From Pseudoxanthomonas spadix (GTDB lineage: Bacteria; Pseudomonadota; Gammaproteobacteria; Xanthomonadales; Xanthomonadaceae), in assembly GCF_003703395.1 (NCBI RefSeq), contig NZ_RDQN01000002.1, positions 372,001 through 436,000 of the forward strand: a DNA stretch of 64,000 nt. The letters are read 5' to 3'. Shown here piece by piece: positions 44,302 through 53,211 of this stretch. Each line of letters starts with the position of its first letter. Position 1 is the first letter of the stretch. Under the pieces are notes generated by a model. It saw only the letters and a program-made list of their open reading frames with translations. It made no database searches and had not been told where the DNA came from. Both the position numbers and the translations under genes were made by a program.

Positions 44302-46146
44302 ATGCTCTCGCTGTTCCAGCGCAAACCGGTGCCACCCACCGCCGGCACACCGCCCACCTCCGCCATCGAAACTCCGAAAGGGTCGATGCGGCCGGAACCG
44401 GCCGCATCGCTGCTGGCGACGCCGCGTCGGCAGAAACTGCTGGAACACATCTGGCAGCGCACATCACTCTCGCGCCGACAGTTCACCACGCTCTACCTCG
44501 CCCCACTGGAGCGCTACGCCGAGCTGGTCCAGCAGTTCCCGGCCTCCGAGAGCCACCACCACGCCTATCCGGGCGGCATGCTGGACCACGGCCTGGAGAT
44601 CGTCGCCTATGCGCTAAAATTGCGGCAGTCATACCTGCTGCCTGCGGGCGTCACGCCGGAGGCACAGGCGGCCCAGGCCGAAGCCTGGACCGCAGGCACG
44701 GCCTATGCGGCCCTGCTGCACGACATCGGCAAGATCGCCGTCGATCTGCACGTCGAGCATGCCGACGGCAGCGTCTGGCATCCCTGGCACGGCCCGCTGC
44801 GAAAGCCCTACCGCTTCCGTTACCGAAAGGAGCGTGAGTACCGCCTGCACAACGCCGCCACCGGGCTGCTCTACACGCGCATTCTCGATCGGGACATCTT
44901 CGACTGGCTCAGCGGCTATCCCGACCTCTGGGCCGTGCTGCTGTACGTGCTGGCCGGCCAGTACGAGCACGCCGGTACGCTCGGCGAGCTGGTCGTGCAG
45001 GCCGATCAGGCCTCGGTCGCCCAGGAACTCGGCGGCGATCCCAGCAAGGCACTGGCGGCACCCAAGCATGCGCTGCAACGCAAATTGCTCGACGGCTTGC
45101 GCTACCTGCTCAAGGAAGAGTTCAAGTTGAACCAGGCCGGCCCGGCGGACGGCTGGCTGACCCAGGACGCCTTGTGGCTGGTGAGCAAGACCGTCTCCGA
45201 CAAGCTGCGCGCCCATCTGCTGTCGCAGGGCATCGACGGCATCCCGGCGAGCAATACAGCGGTGTTCAATGTGCTGCAGGATCACGGCATCGTGCAACCG
45301 ACGCCGGAGGGCAAGGCGATCTGGAAGGCTGCCGTCACCAGCGACTCCGGCTGGTCGCACGCCTTCACCTTCCTGAAACTCTCGCCGGCGATGATCTGGG
45401 ATGCCACCGACCGGCCGGCGCCGTTCGCAGGCCGAGTGCAGGTCGAAGAGGAACAAGCGGAGCCGCAGGCGCCGGCGGTGGCCGATGGGCCGCGCGTGGA
45501 AGGCATCGAAGCTGCACCCGCGCGCACGGCGCCGATCGCATCCACAGCCACAGACACCGGCGTGGCCGCGCTGCTCGACCTGCTGGGCGACACCGCTCCA
45601 CCCACAGCACCGGAGATCCCGAGTTGCCCTGCCGCCGAGCCCGAGCCTACCCCTTCGGCCGTGCCCCCGCCACAGACGAACCTCGCGCCTACCCAGGATC
45701 GCGCGGAGCCGTCCGGGACGCACTTCATGGCCTGGCTGCGTCAGAGCATCCAGACGCGCAAGCTCATCATCAACGACGCCAAGGCCCTGGTGCATACCGT
45801 CGCCGGTACGACCTACCTCGTCAGTCCCGGCGTGTTCCAGCGCTACGCGCAGGAGCATCTTCAAGTCGCCGCGCTGGCCAAGCAGGAGAAGCTGGAGGGG
45901 TGGCAGTGGGTACAGAAGCGCTTCGAGAAGCTGGGACAGCACCGCAAGCAGCCCAGCGGGCTGAACATCTGGACCTGCGAAGTCACGGGGCCACGCAAGT
46001 CGCGCCGGCTGCATGGCTACCTGCTCGCCAGCCCGGATGCGCTGTTCCAGGAGACGCCGCCAGACAACCCATACCTGCGGCTCCTCGACGAGGCCGCAAG
46101 GCGCGAAGATTCAGCCCTTGGGGGAAAGGACGACGATCAGGCGTAG
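44302..46146 (+). CDS. traI: ICE relaxase TraI, MobH family (PFGI-1 class)
   Basis: The 614-residue protein has an N-terminal TraI_2 domain with HD-type metal motifs HHHAYPGGMLDHGLEI (from His85) and LLHDIGKIAVDLHVEH (His140, Asp141). A Pro/Ala-rich linker (about 375-475) and a C-terminal domain (about 475-600, FMAWLRQSIQTRKLIIND, QKRFEKLGQH) follow. This is the MobH relaxase layout; the enzyme nicks the transfer origin and leads DNA through the type IV channel. Length seems complete. In related ICEs an integrase lies next to it, but here trpG and an IS scar are found instead. Confidence 0.9.
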   Translation: MLSLFQRKPVPPTAGTPPTSAIETPKGSMRPEPAASLLATPRRQKLLEHIWQRTSLSRRQFTTLYLAPLERYAELVQQFPASESHHHAYPGGMLDHGLEIVAYALKLRQSYLLPAGVTPEAQAAQAEAWTAGTAYAALLHDIGKIAVDLHVEHADGSVWHPWHGPLRKPYRFRYRKEREYRLHNAATGLLYTRILDRDIFDWLSGYPDLWAVLLYVLAGQYEHAGTLGELVVQADQASVAQELGGDPSKALAAPKHALQRKLLDGLRYLLKEEFKLNQAGPADGWLTQDALWLVSKTVSDKLRAHLLSQGIDGIPASNTAVFNVLQDHGIVQPTPEGKAIWKAAVTSDSGWSHAFTFLKLSPAMIWDATDRPAPFAGRVQVEEEQAEPQAPAVADGPRVEGIEAAPARTAPIASTATDTGVAALLDLLGDTAPPTAPEIPSCPAAEPEPTPSAVPPPQTNLAPTQDRAEPSGTHFMAWLRQSIQTRKLIINDAKALVHTVAGTTYLVSPGVFQRYAQEHLQVAALAKQEKLEGWQWVQKRFEKLGQHRKQPSGLNIWTCEVTGPRKSRRLHGYLLASPDALFQETPPDNPYLRLLDEAARREDSALGGKDDDQA

Positions 46147-46172
46147 GCATGCGACCGCTATGCGAGCCGGCT

Positions 46173-46478
46173 TCAATCCGCGGATGGGGCCGACTTTGCC
46201 AGCCTGGCTTCGGTCATTGTCATCAAGTGGGCGGAACTGCATTTCAGCGCACGGGCAATCTTAAGGATGAGGGGGAGCGTGGGGACATGCTCGCCCCGCT
46301 CGATCTTGCCCATGTGCGACCGTTCGATGCCGGCCATGTGGGCCAGCGTTTCCTGAGCGATGCCTTGGTTGGTTCTTTCTTCCCGCACGGCAGCCCCAAA
46401 CGCGATGGCTGGTTCCGCTTCGTAGGTCGTGGTGCCCGTGGGGCGGCCCCTTTGGATCGAACGCTTTGGCATTGCCAA
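46173..46478 (-). CDS. XRE-type helix-turn-helix regulator
   Basis: The 101-residue protein has a single Cro/CI-type HTH (about residues 27-85: FGAAVREERTNQGIAQETLAHMAGIERSHMGKIERGEHVP). It is convergent with traI, 26 bp past its stop, and may control element genes. Direct TTAAAC repeats just before its start could be its operator. Target unknown. Confidence 0.85.
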   Translation of the reverse strand: MAMPKRSIQRGRPTGTTTYEAEPAIAFGAAVREERTNQGIAQETLAHMAGIERSHMGKIERGEHVPTLPLILKIARALKCSSAHLMTMTEARLAKSAPSAD

Positions 46479-46510
46479 GAGCGTCGAACGCAGGCACGAT
46501 CTAAACCACG

Positions 46511-46530
46511 TTAAACTTAACTCATTAAAC
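46511..46530. promoter_or_regulatory. Candidate promoter/operator of the XRE gene
   Basis: Two TTAAAC direct repeats (46511-46516 and 46525-46530), 14 bp apart, lie in AT-rich DNA between the divergent XRE and LysR-fragment genes. Confidence 0.35.
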
Positions 46531-46576
46531 GGTCCGAGAGCAGCTGCCGCGAGTTCACTGCCTGGGGAAGCTGGAC

Positions 46577-47203
46577 GTGGAATCGAGTGACATCACTGCC
46601 GAAATTCGCATGGCCATCCTCGGCGAATGGGTGCCTCCCCAGCTCGCCGACGTGCTCGCCCTGCAGCGCGCCGAAGAGCCGGAGACTCATGCCGTCCTGG
46701 CCGGATGGACAGATCAAGTTCGAAGCGCGGAGCTGCCGGGCGACGGCTTCGACTTCGCCTTGTCTGCGGTTGCCCGGCAGTGGCCTGGCTGGGTATGCGA
46801 GCCGCTGTGGCATGACACGCTGGCGGTCGCCGTGGCCAAGCGCTCCCACCTGCTGGCCTATCGTGAAGTGCCGTGCGAGGAAGTACTCAGGCAGCCCTTG
46901 ATCTGCGCGCAGTCGACGGCCGATGAACCATGGCGCATGACCGTGCAGCGCGTGTTCGAGAACGGGCTGCAGGAGCGGGAGCAAACGGTGGAGACATTCG
47001 ACGTGGCGATGACGCTGGTTGCCGCCGGGTACGGAATCGCCATTGCGCCGGCCGCAAGACTGGCGAGCTACCTGCGCCGAGGCATCGCCGTGCGGCCGCT
47101 GGCCGGCGCACCAACGATCGTGATGGCTTACCTGCTTCGCCGCGACAATTCCTTGTCAGACCCTCAGGCGAGATTCGCCCGCCGCGCGCGCTTGGTGTCC
47201 TGA
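46577..47203 (+). CDS. LysR-type effector-binding domain without helix-turn-helix
   Basis: The 208-residue product corresponds to the substrate-binding half of a LysR regulator (SSDITAEIRMAILGEWVPPQ, WVCEPLWHDTLAVAVAKRSH, VAAGYGIAIAPAARLASYL, VRPLAGAP). The DNA-binding half is missing: an in-frame stop lies only about 45 bp upstream. The start is a GTG. It may be a decayed regulator or a stand-alone effector domain; similar truncated forms occur in ICEs of this class. It resembles the two intact LysR proteins further right. Confidence 0.7.
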   Translation: MESSDITAEIRMAILGEWVPPQLADVLALQRAEEPETHAVLAGWTDQVRSAELPGDGFDFALSAVARQWPGWVCEPLWHDTLAVAVAKRSHLLAYREVPCEEVLRQPLICAQSTADEPWRMTVQRVFENGLQEREQTVETFDVAMTLVAAGYGIAIAPAARLASYLRRGIAVRPLAGAPTIVMAYLLRRDNSLSDPQARFARRARLVS

Positions 47204-47256
47204 CAGATGCGCGGGGATCGCGATTTCGCCACGATCCCGCACCGCTGCTGCTAGCA

Positions 47257-48419
47257 TAGTGTTCCATTCTATTTGAAACTTAAGCGCTGATTGGCGCGGA
47301 TCACCTTCTGCAGGATGTCGCGGGCGCTTCTGGTCCAGATGAACGGCTTGGGTTTGGTGTTGTGATGCGCGAGGTACTCGTCGATGGCGGCGGTCAGTTC
47401 GGGCACGCTGGTGAACACCCCGCGGCGCAGCCGCTCGGTGGTGATGTCGCGGAAGAAGCGCTCAACCATGTTCAGCCACGAGGCGGAGGTAGGCGTGAAG
47501 TGCATGGTGAAGCGCGGGTGCTTGGCCAGCCACTTCTGGGCATTGGGATGCTTGTGGGTGGCGTAGTTGTCGGCGATCAGATGCAGCGTCTTGTCCTTGG
47601 GCGTCTGGCGGTCGATCTGGCGGTCGATCTGGCGCAGGAACTTCAGCCATTCGACGTGGGTGTGGCGCGGCTGGCACTGGCCAATGACCTGCCCGTCGAG
47701 CACGTTGAGCGCAGCAAACAGCGTGGTCGTGCCATTGCGCTTGTAGTCGTGCGTCATCGTCTGCGCGCGGCCCTTCTTCAGCGGCAACCCGGGCTGGGTG
47801 CGGTCCAACGCCTGCACCTGGCTCTTCTCGTCGCAGCACAGCACCAGCGCATGCTCGGGCGGCGACAGGTACAGGCCGACGATGTCTTCGAGCTTCTCGA
47901 CGAACTGCCGGTCGCGCGAGACCTTGAAGCTGCGCACAAGGTGCGGCTTCAAACCGTGGGCGTGCCAATGCCGCATCACGGTGCTGGGGCTCACGCCCAG
48001 CTCGGCGGCCATCTTGCGCGTACTCCAGTGCGTGGCCGCCGCCGGCTGGCTCTGCGTGGTCAACTCCACCAGCCGCGCCGCGTCGACCTTGGCCGGCGGC
48101 GCTCCGCGCGGCAAGTCGCGCTCGATCCCGGCCATCCGCGACTGCGCATACCGCGAGACCTGTACGCGCCCCACCCCTACTTGCTCGGCGATCTCCTTGT
48201 TCTGCGCGCCGTCCGCAGCCAGCAGCACCATGCGGGCGCGCTGCGCCAGCCTCACGCTCGTGAGCTTGGAGCGAACCAGTCTCGTCAACTCGGCTCGTTC
48301 CTCGTCGCTCAGCACAATCTCAGGGGCAACTCGCACTTGCACTCTCCATTCTTCGTCCTCGTAGAGTGTTGGAGTGATGGATTTCATCCAAGTTCCCTCA
48401 AGAACAGAACGGTACACTA
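47257..48419 (-). mobile_element. Complete IS630-family insertion sequence
   Basis: Terminal inverted repeats of the form TAGTGTNCCNTTCTNTT are found at 47257 and, inverted, up to 48419, each beginning with the TA that IS630 elements duplicate. One transposase gene fills the 1163-bp element. A second, partial copy of the same end lies at 51437. Confidence 0.85.
47269..48387 (-). CDS. IS630 family transposase
   Basis: The 372-residue transposase has N-terminal helix-turn-helix segments (EIAEQVGVGRVQVSRYAQSR and RKMAAELGVSPSTVMRHW) and a DDE catalytic core: first Asp in LCCDEKSQVQAL, second in IADNYATHKHP and Glu in LNMVERFFRDIT. The short IDRQ duplication in the core is unusual but leaves the motifs whole. 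The ATG at 48387 lies close to the IS end, as expected. It appears intact. Confidence 0.92.
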   Translation of the reverse strand: MKSITPTLYEDEEWRVQVRVAPEIVLSDEERAELTRLVRSKLTSVRLAQRARMVLLAADGAQNKEIAEQVGVGRVQVSRYAQSRMAGIERDLPRGAPPAKVDAARLVELTTQSQPAAATHWSTRKMAAELGVSPSTVMRHWHAHGLKPHLVRSFKVSRDRQFVEKLEDIVGLYLSPPEHALVLCCDEKSQVQALDRTQPGLPLKKGRAQTMTHDYKRNGTTTLFAALNVLDGQVIGQCQPRHTHVEWLKFLRQIDRQIDRQTPKDKTLHLIADNYATHKHPNAQKWLAKHPRFTMHFTPTSASWLNMVERFFRDITTERLRRGVFTSVPELTAAIDEYLAHHNTKPKPFIWTRSARDILQKVIRANQRLSFK

Positions 48420-48497
48420 GGAGGGCTCGCCGGCTCGGAGCCGCAGCCAGTGACTGCGGCGTGTCGAGCCTGAAACCGGAAAGCAGGGCCGGGCTGG

Positions 48498-48947
48498 TCA
48501 GTAGCTCTTGTAAGGCAGGAACTTGCCCGACAGCACCACGTTCACGCGATCGCCTTTCGGGTCCGGCTGGCGCTGGATGTCCATGGAGAAGTCGATGGCG
48601 CTCATGATGCCGTCGCCAAATTCCTCGTGAATCAGCTCCTTGATAGTGCTGCCATAGACATTGACGATCTCGTACCAGCGGTAGATCAGCGGATCGGTTG
48701 GCACGGCGGTAGGCAGTGAGCCCTTGTACGGTACGATCTGTAGCCACGCCACCGCCTCGTCGGTGAGGCCGAACAGCTTGCCGAGGGTTTCGGCCTGGCC
48801 CTTGTCGAAGGCCATCTGCCCCAGCAAGCCGGCTGTAGTCCACTCCTTGCTTTTGCCGATGGCCTCGGCGGCCTGGCTCCATTTGATGCCCTTGGTGACC
48901 TTGGCGGAGATGATCATCTGGGTGACTTGTGCGCGGTCGGTAATCAT
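48498..48947 (-). CDS. cynS: Cyanase (cyanate hydratase)
   Basis: The 149-residue decameric enzyme converts cyanate and bicarbonate into ammonia and CO2. Catalytic Arg90 and Glu93 lie in YRWYEIVNVYGS, and Ser116 in MSAIDFS, each six less than in the E. coli enzyme. It follows the ABC ATPase gene by 25 bp on the same strand, an arrangement known from cyanate/nitrate uptake operons. Here the transport genes are broken, so cyanate entry would need other means. Confidence 0.96.
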   Translation of the reverse strand: MITDRAQVTQMIISAKVTKGIKWSQAAEAIGKSKEWTTAGLLGQMAFDKGQAETLGKLFGLTDEAVAWLQIVPYKGSLPTAVPTDPLIYRWYEIVNVYGSTIKELIHEEFGDGIMSAIDFSMDIQRQPDPKGDRVNVVLSGKFLPYKSY

Positions 48948-48972
48948 CGATCGATTCCTTCAGTAGGTAGGT

Positions 48973-49825
48973 TCATACAGCGTGAATGCGGCGCAGCGGT
49001 TGCTGCGTTTGCGGATCTGGGGGAGGTGGGTCGGTTTCATCAAGGCCCGGGCGGACGATCAGCGGCTGGTCACCAAGCACACCTTCGCCACCTTGCTGGA
49101 TGGTCTTCGAGCGACGCACCAGAAAGTCCACGAGGTGGTTGCGGATCCGGTAGAACTGCGGGTCGTGATGGATGGTTTCGCGGGTCCGCTCGCGGGGCAG
49201 CGTGTTGATCATGATTTCGGCGATCCGCGCCTTTGGCCCGTTGCTCATGAGCATCACCTTGTCCGCCAAGAGGATGGCCTCGTCGACGTCGTGAGTGACC
49301 ATGAACACCGTTTGCCGGGTCGCGGCGCAGATCTTCACGAGTTCATCCTGGATCACCCCGCGGGTCAGCGCATCGAGCGCGCCAAACGGCTCGTCCATCA
49401 GCAGCATCTTCGGCTCGACGGCGAAGGCCCGGGCGATGCCGACGCGCTGCTTCATGCCGCCGGACAGCTCCGCCGGCTTCTTTTGCGCAGCGCCGGTCAG
49501 GCCGACCATTTCGATGAAGCGTGCGCCATGCTGGGCAATCTGCTGGCGCGACCAGGACGGGTGCCGGGACTTCACGGCAAAGGCAATGTTCTGCTCGACC
49601 GTCAACCAAGGCATCAGAACGTGCCCTTGGAACACCACGCCACGGTCCAGGCTCGGCCCGGCGGTTTCTTTGCCAGCCATGATGACTCCGCCGCTGCTCG
49701 GCTCCTCCAGGCCGGCGAGCACATTGAGGATGGTGCTCTTGCCGCAGCCGGAGTGGCCAATCACGCAGACGAACTCGCCCTGCTCCAGACTGAAATTGAT
49801 GTTCTCGAATACGGGAGGCGGAACG
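48973..49825 (-). pseudogene. ABC transporter ATPase (nitrate/cyanate type), 5' end cut off by IS3
   Basis: The frame encodes a NrtD/CynD/SsuB-like ATPase: [18 protein letters not shown], Walker [10 protein letters not shown], signature [14 protein letters not shown], Walker [14 protein letters not shown] and the H-loop VTHDVDEA. The N-terminal residues before VPPPVF are absent because an IS3 element joins at 49826 and a TGA stands at the junction. The internal GTG at 49764 would leave out part of the fold. The permease and binding-protein genes expected upstream are missing, so the transporter is probably dead. Confidence 0.85.
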
Positions 49826-49859
49826 TGTCAAGGACTTTGAGACCGTAAATTTCAGAAAT

Positions 49860-50942
49860 CTATGTACGGTTGGTTCTGTGTGAGTTGGTGTAGCTGACGA
49901 CGCTGGATTCGACGGGGACGACTTCGTTTTGCAGTGCGGGTGGTGCGGCGGATGGTAGTGGCGGTGCTGGATTTATCGTGACGATGGTCGGCGGCTTCGG
50001 CAGCAGCGGTGGTCTGCTGATCCAGCGCTCGGGATGGCGCGCGTAAGCGGCGTCCAGGGTGGCTTGACGCTCTACCGAGAGCTCGACGTGGCGACCGCTG
50101 TACACCTCGTTGGGAGTGAATCCGTTGAGGCCTTCGTGGCGGTGCTGCTCGTTGTACCAGGGCGTGAACTGGCGCATCCAGGATCGGACGTGCTCGGCGT
50201 CGTGGAAGCGCCCGGGGAAGTCCGGCTGGTACTTCAGTGTCTTGAAACCACTCTCGCTGAACGCGTTGTCGTTGCTCACCCGTGGCCGGCTGCGAGAAGC
50301 CTCGATGCCGAGCGTGGTCAGCATCGCGTCGAACGTGTGCGCAGTCATCGGCGCCCCGCGATCATTGTGCAGGGTGAGCTGGCCAGCGCCGATGCCGGCG
50401 TGCTCGATGCTGCGGACGATCAGTTGCTGGGCCAGTGCGCTGGTTTCGCGTCTGGCCACCATCCAGCCGACGATGCAACGACTGAACAGGTCGAGGATCA
50501 CGTACAGATTGAGGAACACACCGGTGGTCAGGGTGGCCAGCTTGGTGATGTCCCAGGTCCACACCTGGTCGGGGGCAGTGGCGGACAGGCGCGGCACCGC
50601 ATGGTGCACAGGCGCCCGCTGGTCGCGGCGTTCCCGGCTTTCTCCGAGGTTGGTGAGCAGGCGGTACATGGTCCTGACCGAGCACAGATAAGTGTCGTTC
50701 GCGAGCAGGGTTCCGTAGACCTCGCGCGGCGGCTGGTCGACGAACTCGGGGCTGTGCAGGACCGCCATCACCTCACTGCGCTGGGCCTGGCTCAACGCGC
50801 GCGCCGATGTCGGCTTGGCTCGCGGTTGCTTGACCGCCGGGGGCTGTTTCCTGCGATGCATCGTGGCCCGGGAAACGCCGAGTGCCGAGCAAGCGCGGGT
50901 TAGCGAGATCATCGGGTCGCGTTGTACAAGCAGCGCGGTCAC
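49860..50942 (-). CDS. IS3 transposase OrfB
   Basis: The 360-residue integrase-like protein has an HTH_21-like helical start (MISLTRACSALGVSRATMHRR) and an rve core with DDE residues in VWTWDITKL, LHNDRGAPM and NDNAFSESGFKTLKYQ. Its GTG start overlaps the orfA stop (GTGA). In this family a fusion OrfAB is also made by -1 frameshifting; eight consecutive A residues in orfA (50987-50994 on the opposite strand) form a good slip site. Confidence 0.9.
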   Translation of the reverse strand: MTALLVQRDPMISLTRACSALGVSRATMHRRKQPPAVKQPRAKPTSARALSQAQRSEVMAVLHSPEFVDQPPREVYGTLLANDTYLCSVRTMYRLLTNLGESRERRDQRAPVHHAVPRLSATAPDQVWTWDITKLATLTTGVFLNLYVILDLFSRCIVGWMVARRETSALAQQLIVRSIEHAGIGAGQLTLHNDRGAPMTAHTFDAMLTTLGIEASRSRPRVSNDNAFSESGFKTLKYQPDFPGRFHDAEHVRSWMRQFTPWYNEQHRHEGLNGFTPNEVYSGRHVELSVERQATLDAAYARHPERWISRPPLLPKPPTIVTINPAPPLPSAAPPALQNEVVPVESSVVSYTNSHRTNRT

Positions 50943-51352
50943 CGGGTCGTCTCCGCTGACGCCAGGGCTGCGAACAGTTCCTGCGCTTTTTTTTGGAGTG
51001 CAACCAGCTTCTCGGACAGATCCAGCCGGCTGGTCAGCTTGGCAAGCTGCCGTTCGAGTTCGGCAATCCGCTGATCCTTGATGTTCTGCCTGGGCTTGCG
51101 GCCGGCGGGCTTCGCAGCCAAGGCGGCATTTCCACCCTCGCTGAACTGCGCACGCCACTGGGCAAGGTGGGAGCTGTACAGGCCATGCTTGCGCAGCAGC
51201 ACGGCGATCTCGCCGTGATTCTCGCAGGCAGTGGCTTGCTCCAGTATTCGGCGCTTGAACTGCACCGAGAATGTTCGACGCCGACGGCCATCCAGAACCT
51301 CATCGGCGATCACTTCGGAACCTTCAGGCTTCACAACGGACGGCTTGGGCAC
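50939..51352 (-). CDS. IS3 OrfA, helix-turn-helix protein
   Basis: The 137-residue protein carries the OrfA helix-turn-helix (RTFSVQFKRRILEQATACEN and LRKHGLYSSHLAQWR) followed by a leucine-zipper-like coil (AELERQLAKLTSRLDLSEKL). It is the DNA-binding partner of OrfB and contains the A8 slip site close to its end. Confidence 0.9.
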   Translation of the reverse strand: MPKPSVVKPEGSEVIADEVLDGRRRRTFSVQFKRRILEQATACENHGEIAVLLRKHGLYSSHLAQWRAQFSEGGNAALAAKPAGRKPRQNIKDQRIAELERQLAKLTSRLDLSEKLVALQKKAQELFAALASAETTR

Positions 51353-51436
51353 TTCGCTTCTCCTACCGCCTCTCTGATGGGGAATGCTACAGATGATTCA
51401 GAGCAAGAGCGGTCTCAGGGGAGCTTGGCACGGAGG

Positions 51437-51534
51437 GGGGGCAACTCGCACTTGCACTCTCCACTCTTCGTCCTCGTAGAGTGTTGGAGTGATGGATTTC
51501 ATCCAACTTCCCTCAAGAACAGAACGGTACACTA
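51437..51534 (-). repeat. Truncated right end of a second IS630 copy
   Basis: These 98 bp match the end of the complete IS630 (48323-48420) with two differences, including the start of the transposase gene and the terminal inverted repeat. The rest of this copy is replaced by the IS3 element to its left. Confidence 0.92.
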
Positions 51535-51602
51535 GCCGTCTACCGTTGTAGCACGTCCTGCACTTGCCTCGCTGGCGCCTGCGACCTTCACGAAAACGGG
51601 GC

Positions 51603-52499
51603 TCAATCCTCCGACCGTGCAGTCATTGCCATTACCCGCTCCATGAACCGCTTCATGGGTTCCGAGGGTTCGCCCTGGCGGCGCAGCAGGTAGGTAGAGA
51701 GCATCGGCGGTATGCCGGCCAGAGGACGAATGGAGATGTCCGGACGCTGTAGCGTCTGCACCTGGGAGGCGATGGCGAAGCCGATGCCGTAGCCAGCGCC
51801 AACCAGGGTCAACATCACGCCCAGGCTGGCCACTTCATCGACCAGCTTGAGGGGTGTACCTGTGTCTTCCAGCATCGCTTGAATCTGATGGCGGCAGCCC
51901 GATCCCGATTCGGGATGGCACAGAACCAGCGGGAACTTCAAGGCTTCGCCCAGCGGCACCTGCACGTGTGCCAGCAAGGGATGGCGTGCGGGCAGGATCA
52001 CCGACAGCGGATCGGTCCATATCGGCTCGGCGACCAAGCCATCGTGTACCGCGTTTGACAACGCAAAGCCGATGTCCAGCAGATCGTTGTGCAGCATCTT
52101 GAGTTGCTGCGCGAATGGCAGTTCGAAGACGCGAATCTCCAGCTCGGGTTCATCCTCGCGACTGCGTGCCAGCAGGGTGGCGATGCGTGGCTGCGCCAAG
52201 CTGTCGCAGATTGCGATGCGCAGATGGCCTTGGTAGCCCTGCGCCGCGGCCTTGGCACTCTTGATTGCCTGCTCCACGCTGGCCTGCACGCGCCGGCACT
52301 CGCCGAGGAAGACCTGACCGGCCCATGTCAGCCGCGTCTGGCGTGTACTCCGATCGAATAACTTTACGCCAAGCTGGTTTTCCAGATCGCGCATCGCGCG
52401 TGACACGGGCGATTGCTCGACGCCGAGACGTTCGGCCGCACGGGCCAGATGCAGTTCTTCCGCAACTGCGACAAAGTAACGCAGCAATCTGAACTCCAA
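51603..52499 (-). CDS. LysR family regulator
   Basis: The 298-residue protein starts with a winged HTH (EFRLLRYFVAVAEELHLARA, LGVEQSPVSRAMRDLENQLGV) followed by the LysR effector domain (about 95-295). I chose a TTG start at 52499 with GGGAGG eight bases upstream; no ATG gives the normal N-terminus. It is about half identical by eye to the LysR protein at 53212, so the two are paralogues. The controlled genes are unknown; it faces the cyanase segment. Confidence 0.85.
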   Translation of the reverse strand: MEFRLLRYFVAVAEELHLARAAERLGVEQSPVSRAMRDLENQLGVKLFDRSTRQTRLTWAGQVFLGECRRVQASVEQAIKSAKAAAQGYQGHLRIAICDSLAQPRIATLLARSREDEPELEIRVFELPFAQQLKMLHNDLLDIGFALSNAVHDGLVAEPIWTDPLSVILPARHPLLAHVQVPLGEALKFPLVLCHPESGSGCRHQIQAMLEDTGTPLKLVDEVASLGVMLTLVGAGYGIGFAIASQVQTLQRPDISIRPLAGIPPMLSTYLLRRQGEPSEPMKRFMERVMAMTARSED

Positions 52500-53211
52500 G
52501 AATGCTACCTCCCTTTTTACCTCTCCTGGTCCGGCTTCCCAGCCGCCAGCACTGCCATCCGCGCCCCATCTGCCCATCTTCCGTGGCATCGCGCCAAAGC
52601 CTCATGCCTGCTGGGGCGTTGGGCACACCGCAGTCGCTCACTTATGCTGCAGCTTGGGTTCGGCGAAACCGACGACGTCAAGCCGACGTCAGGGTGGACG
52701 TGCCGATGCAGTTTCATTGAGGTCTTCCGGCTCACTGTGATCGCTGCCGGGGCGGTCACGAGCCCAGTTTCCACAGCCGAAATTCTCCGCAGCGGCCAAC
52801 ATCTGAGCAACGCGCTGGTAGGCCTACCAAACGGTCGCCCCCGATGAAATCCCCGGGCCGCGGCCGACGCGGCGCGTATACCTGCAGCCGCTGTGCGAGC
52901 TGCTCGTCGCCCATGTGTTCCTCGTTGCACGCTGCCATGAATGTTGACGGGTGGATCGCCACATCGCGCTCGATCTGCTTCCCTCCATTCAGACACAGAT
53001 ACTAATCCTGCTTATTGATTGTGCGCGGTGTTGTGTGGTATCGCAACACCGATTGAAGAACGGCCCTGCTTGGATGCTCACCGTATCTCCAGCGACTGAA
53101 CAAGGCCGGACGCGGGCAACTGGAAAGCCTCTGTGATCGACATCGCCCCCGGGAAGCACTCATGCGATTCCCTACGGACAGAGGAATGGACTCCACTTTC
53201 TGGGGAAGGAC
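52500..53211. other. 712-bp region between divergent LysR genes
   Basis: Both LysR promoters must lie here. Open frames on both strands (for example 52756-52962 minus) have no motif or ribosome site I can support. AT-richer DNA at 52990-53045 may be a promoter. It could hold a decayed gene. Confidence 0.45.

Larger units (their letters stand above)
49826..51430 (-). mobile_element. IS3-family insertion sequence (two-frame)
   Basis: Inverted ends TGTCAAG...TGAGACCG (left) and TGCCAAG...TGAGACCG (right, inverted) enclose orfA and orfB. The flanks do not show a matching target duplication; the left flank is an ABC gene and the right an IS630 end, consistent with a deletion next to the element after insertion. 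Confidence 0.8.

Noticed and set aside
52517-52996. 160-codon minus-strand frame between the two LysR genes
   Set aside because: Arg/Ala-rich shadow-like composition, no motif, and it would fill the region needed for both promoters.
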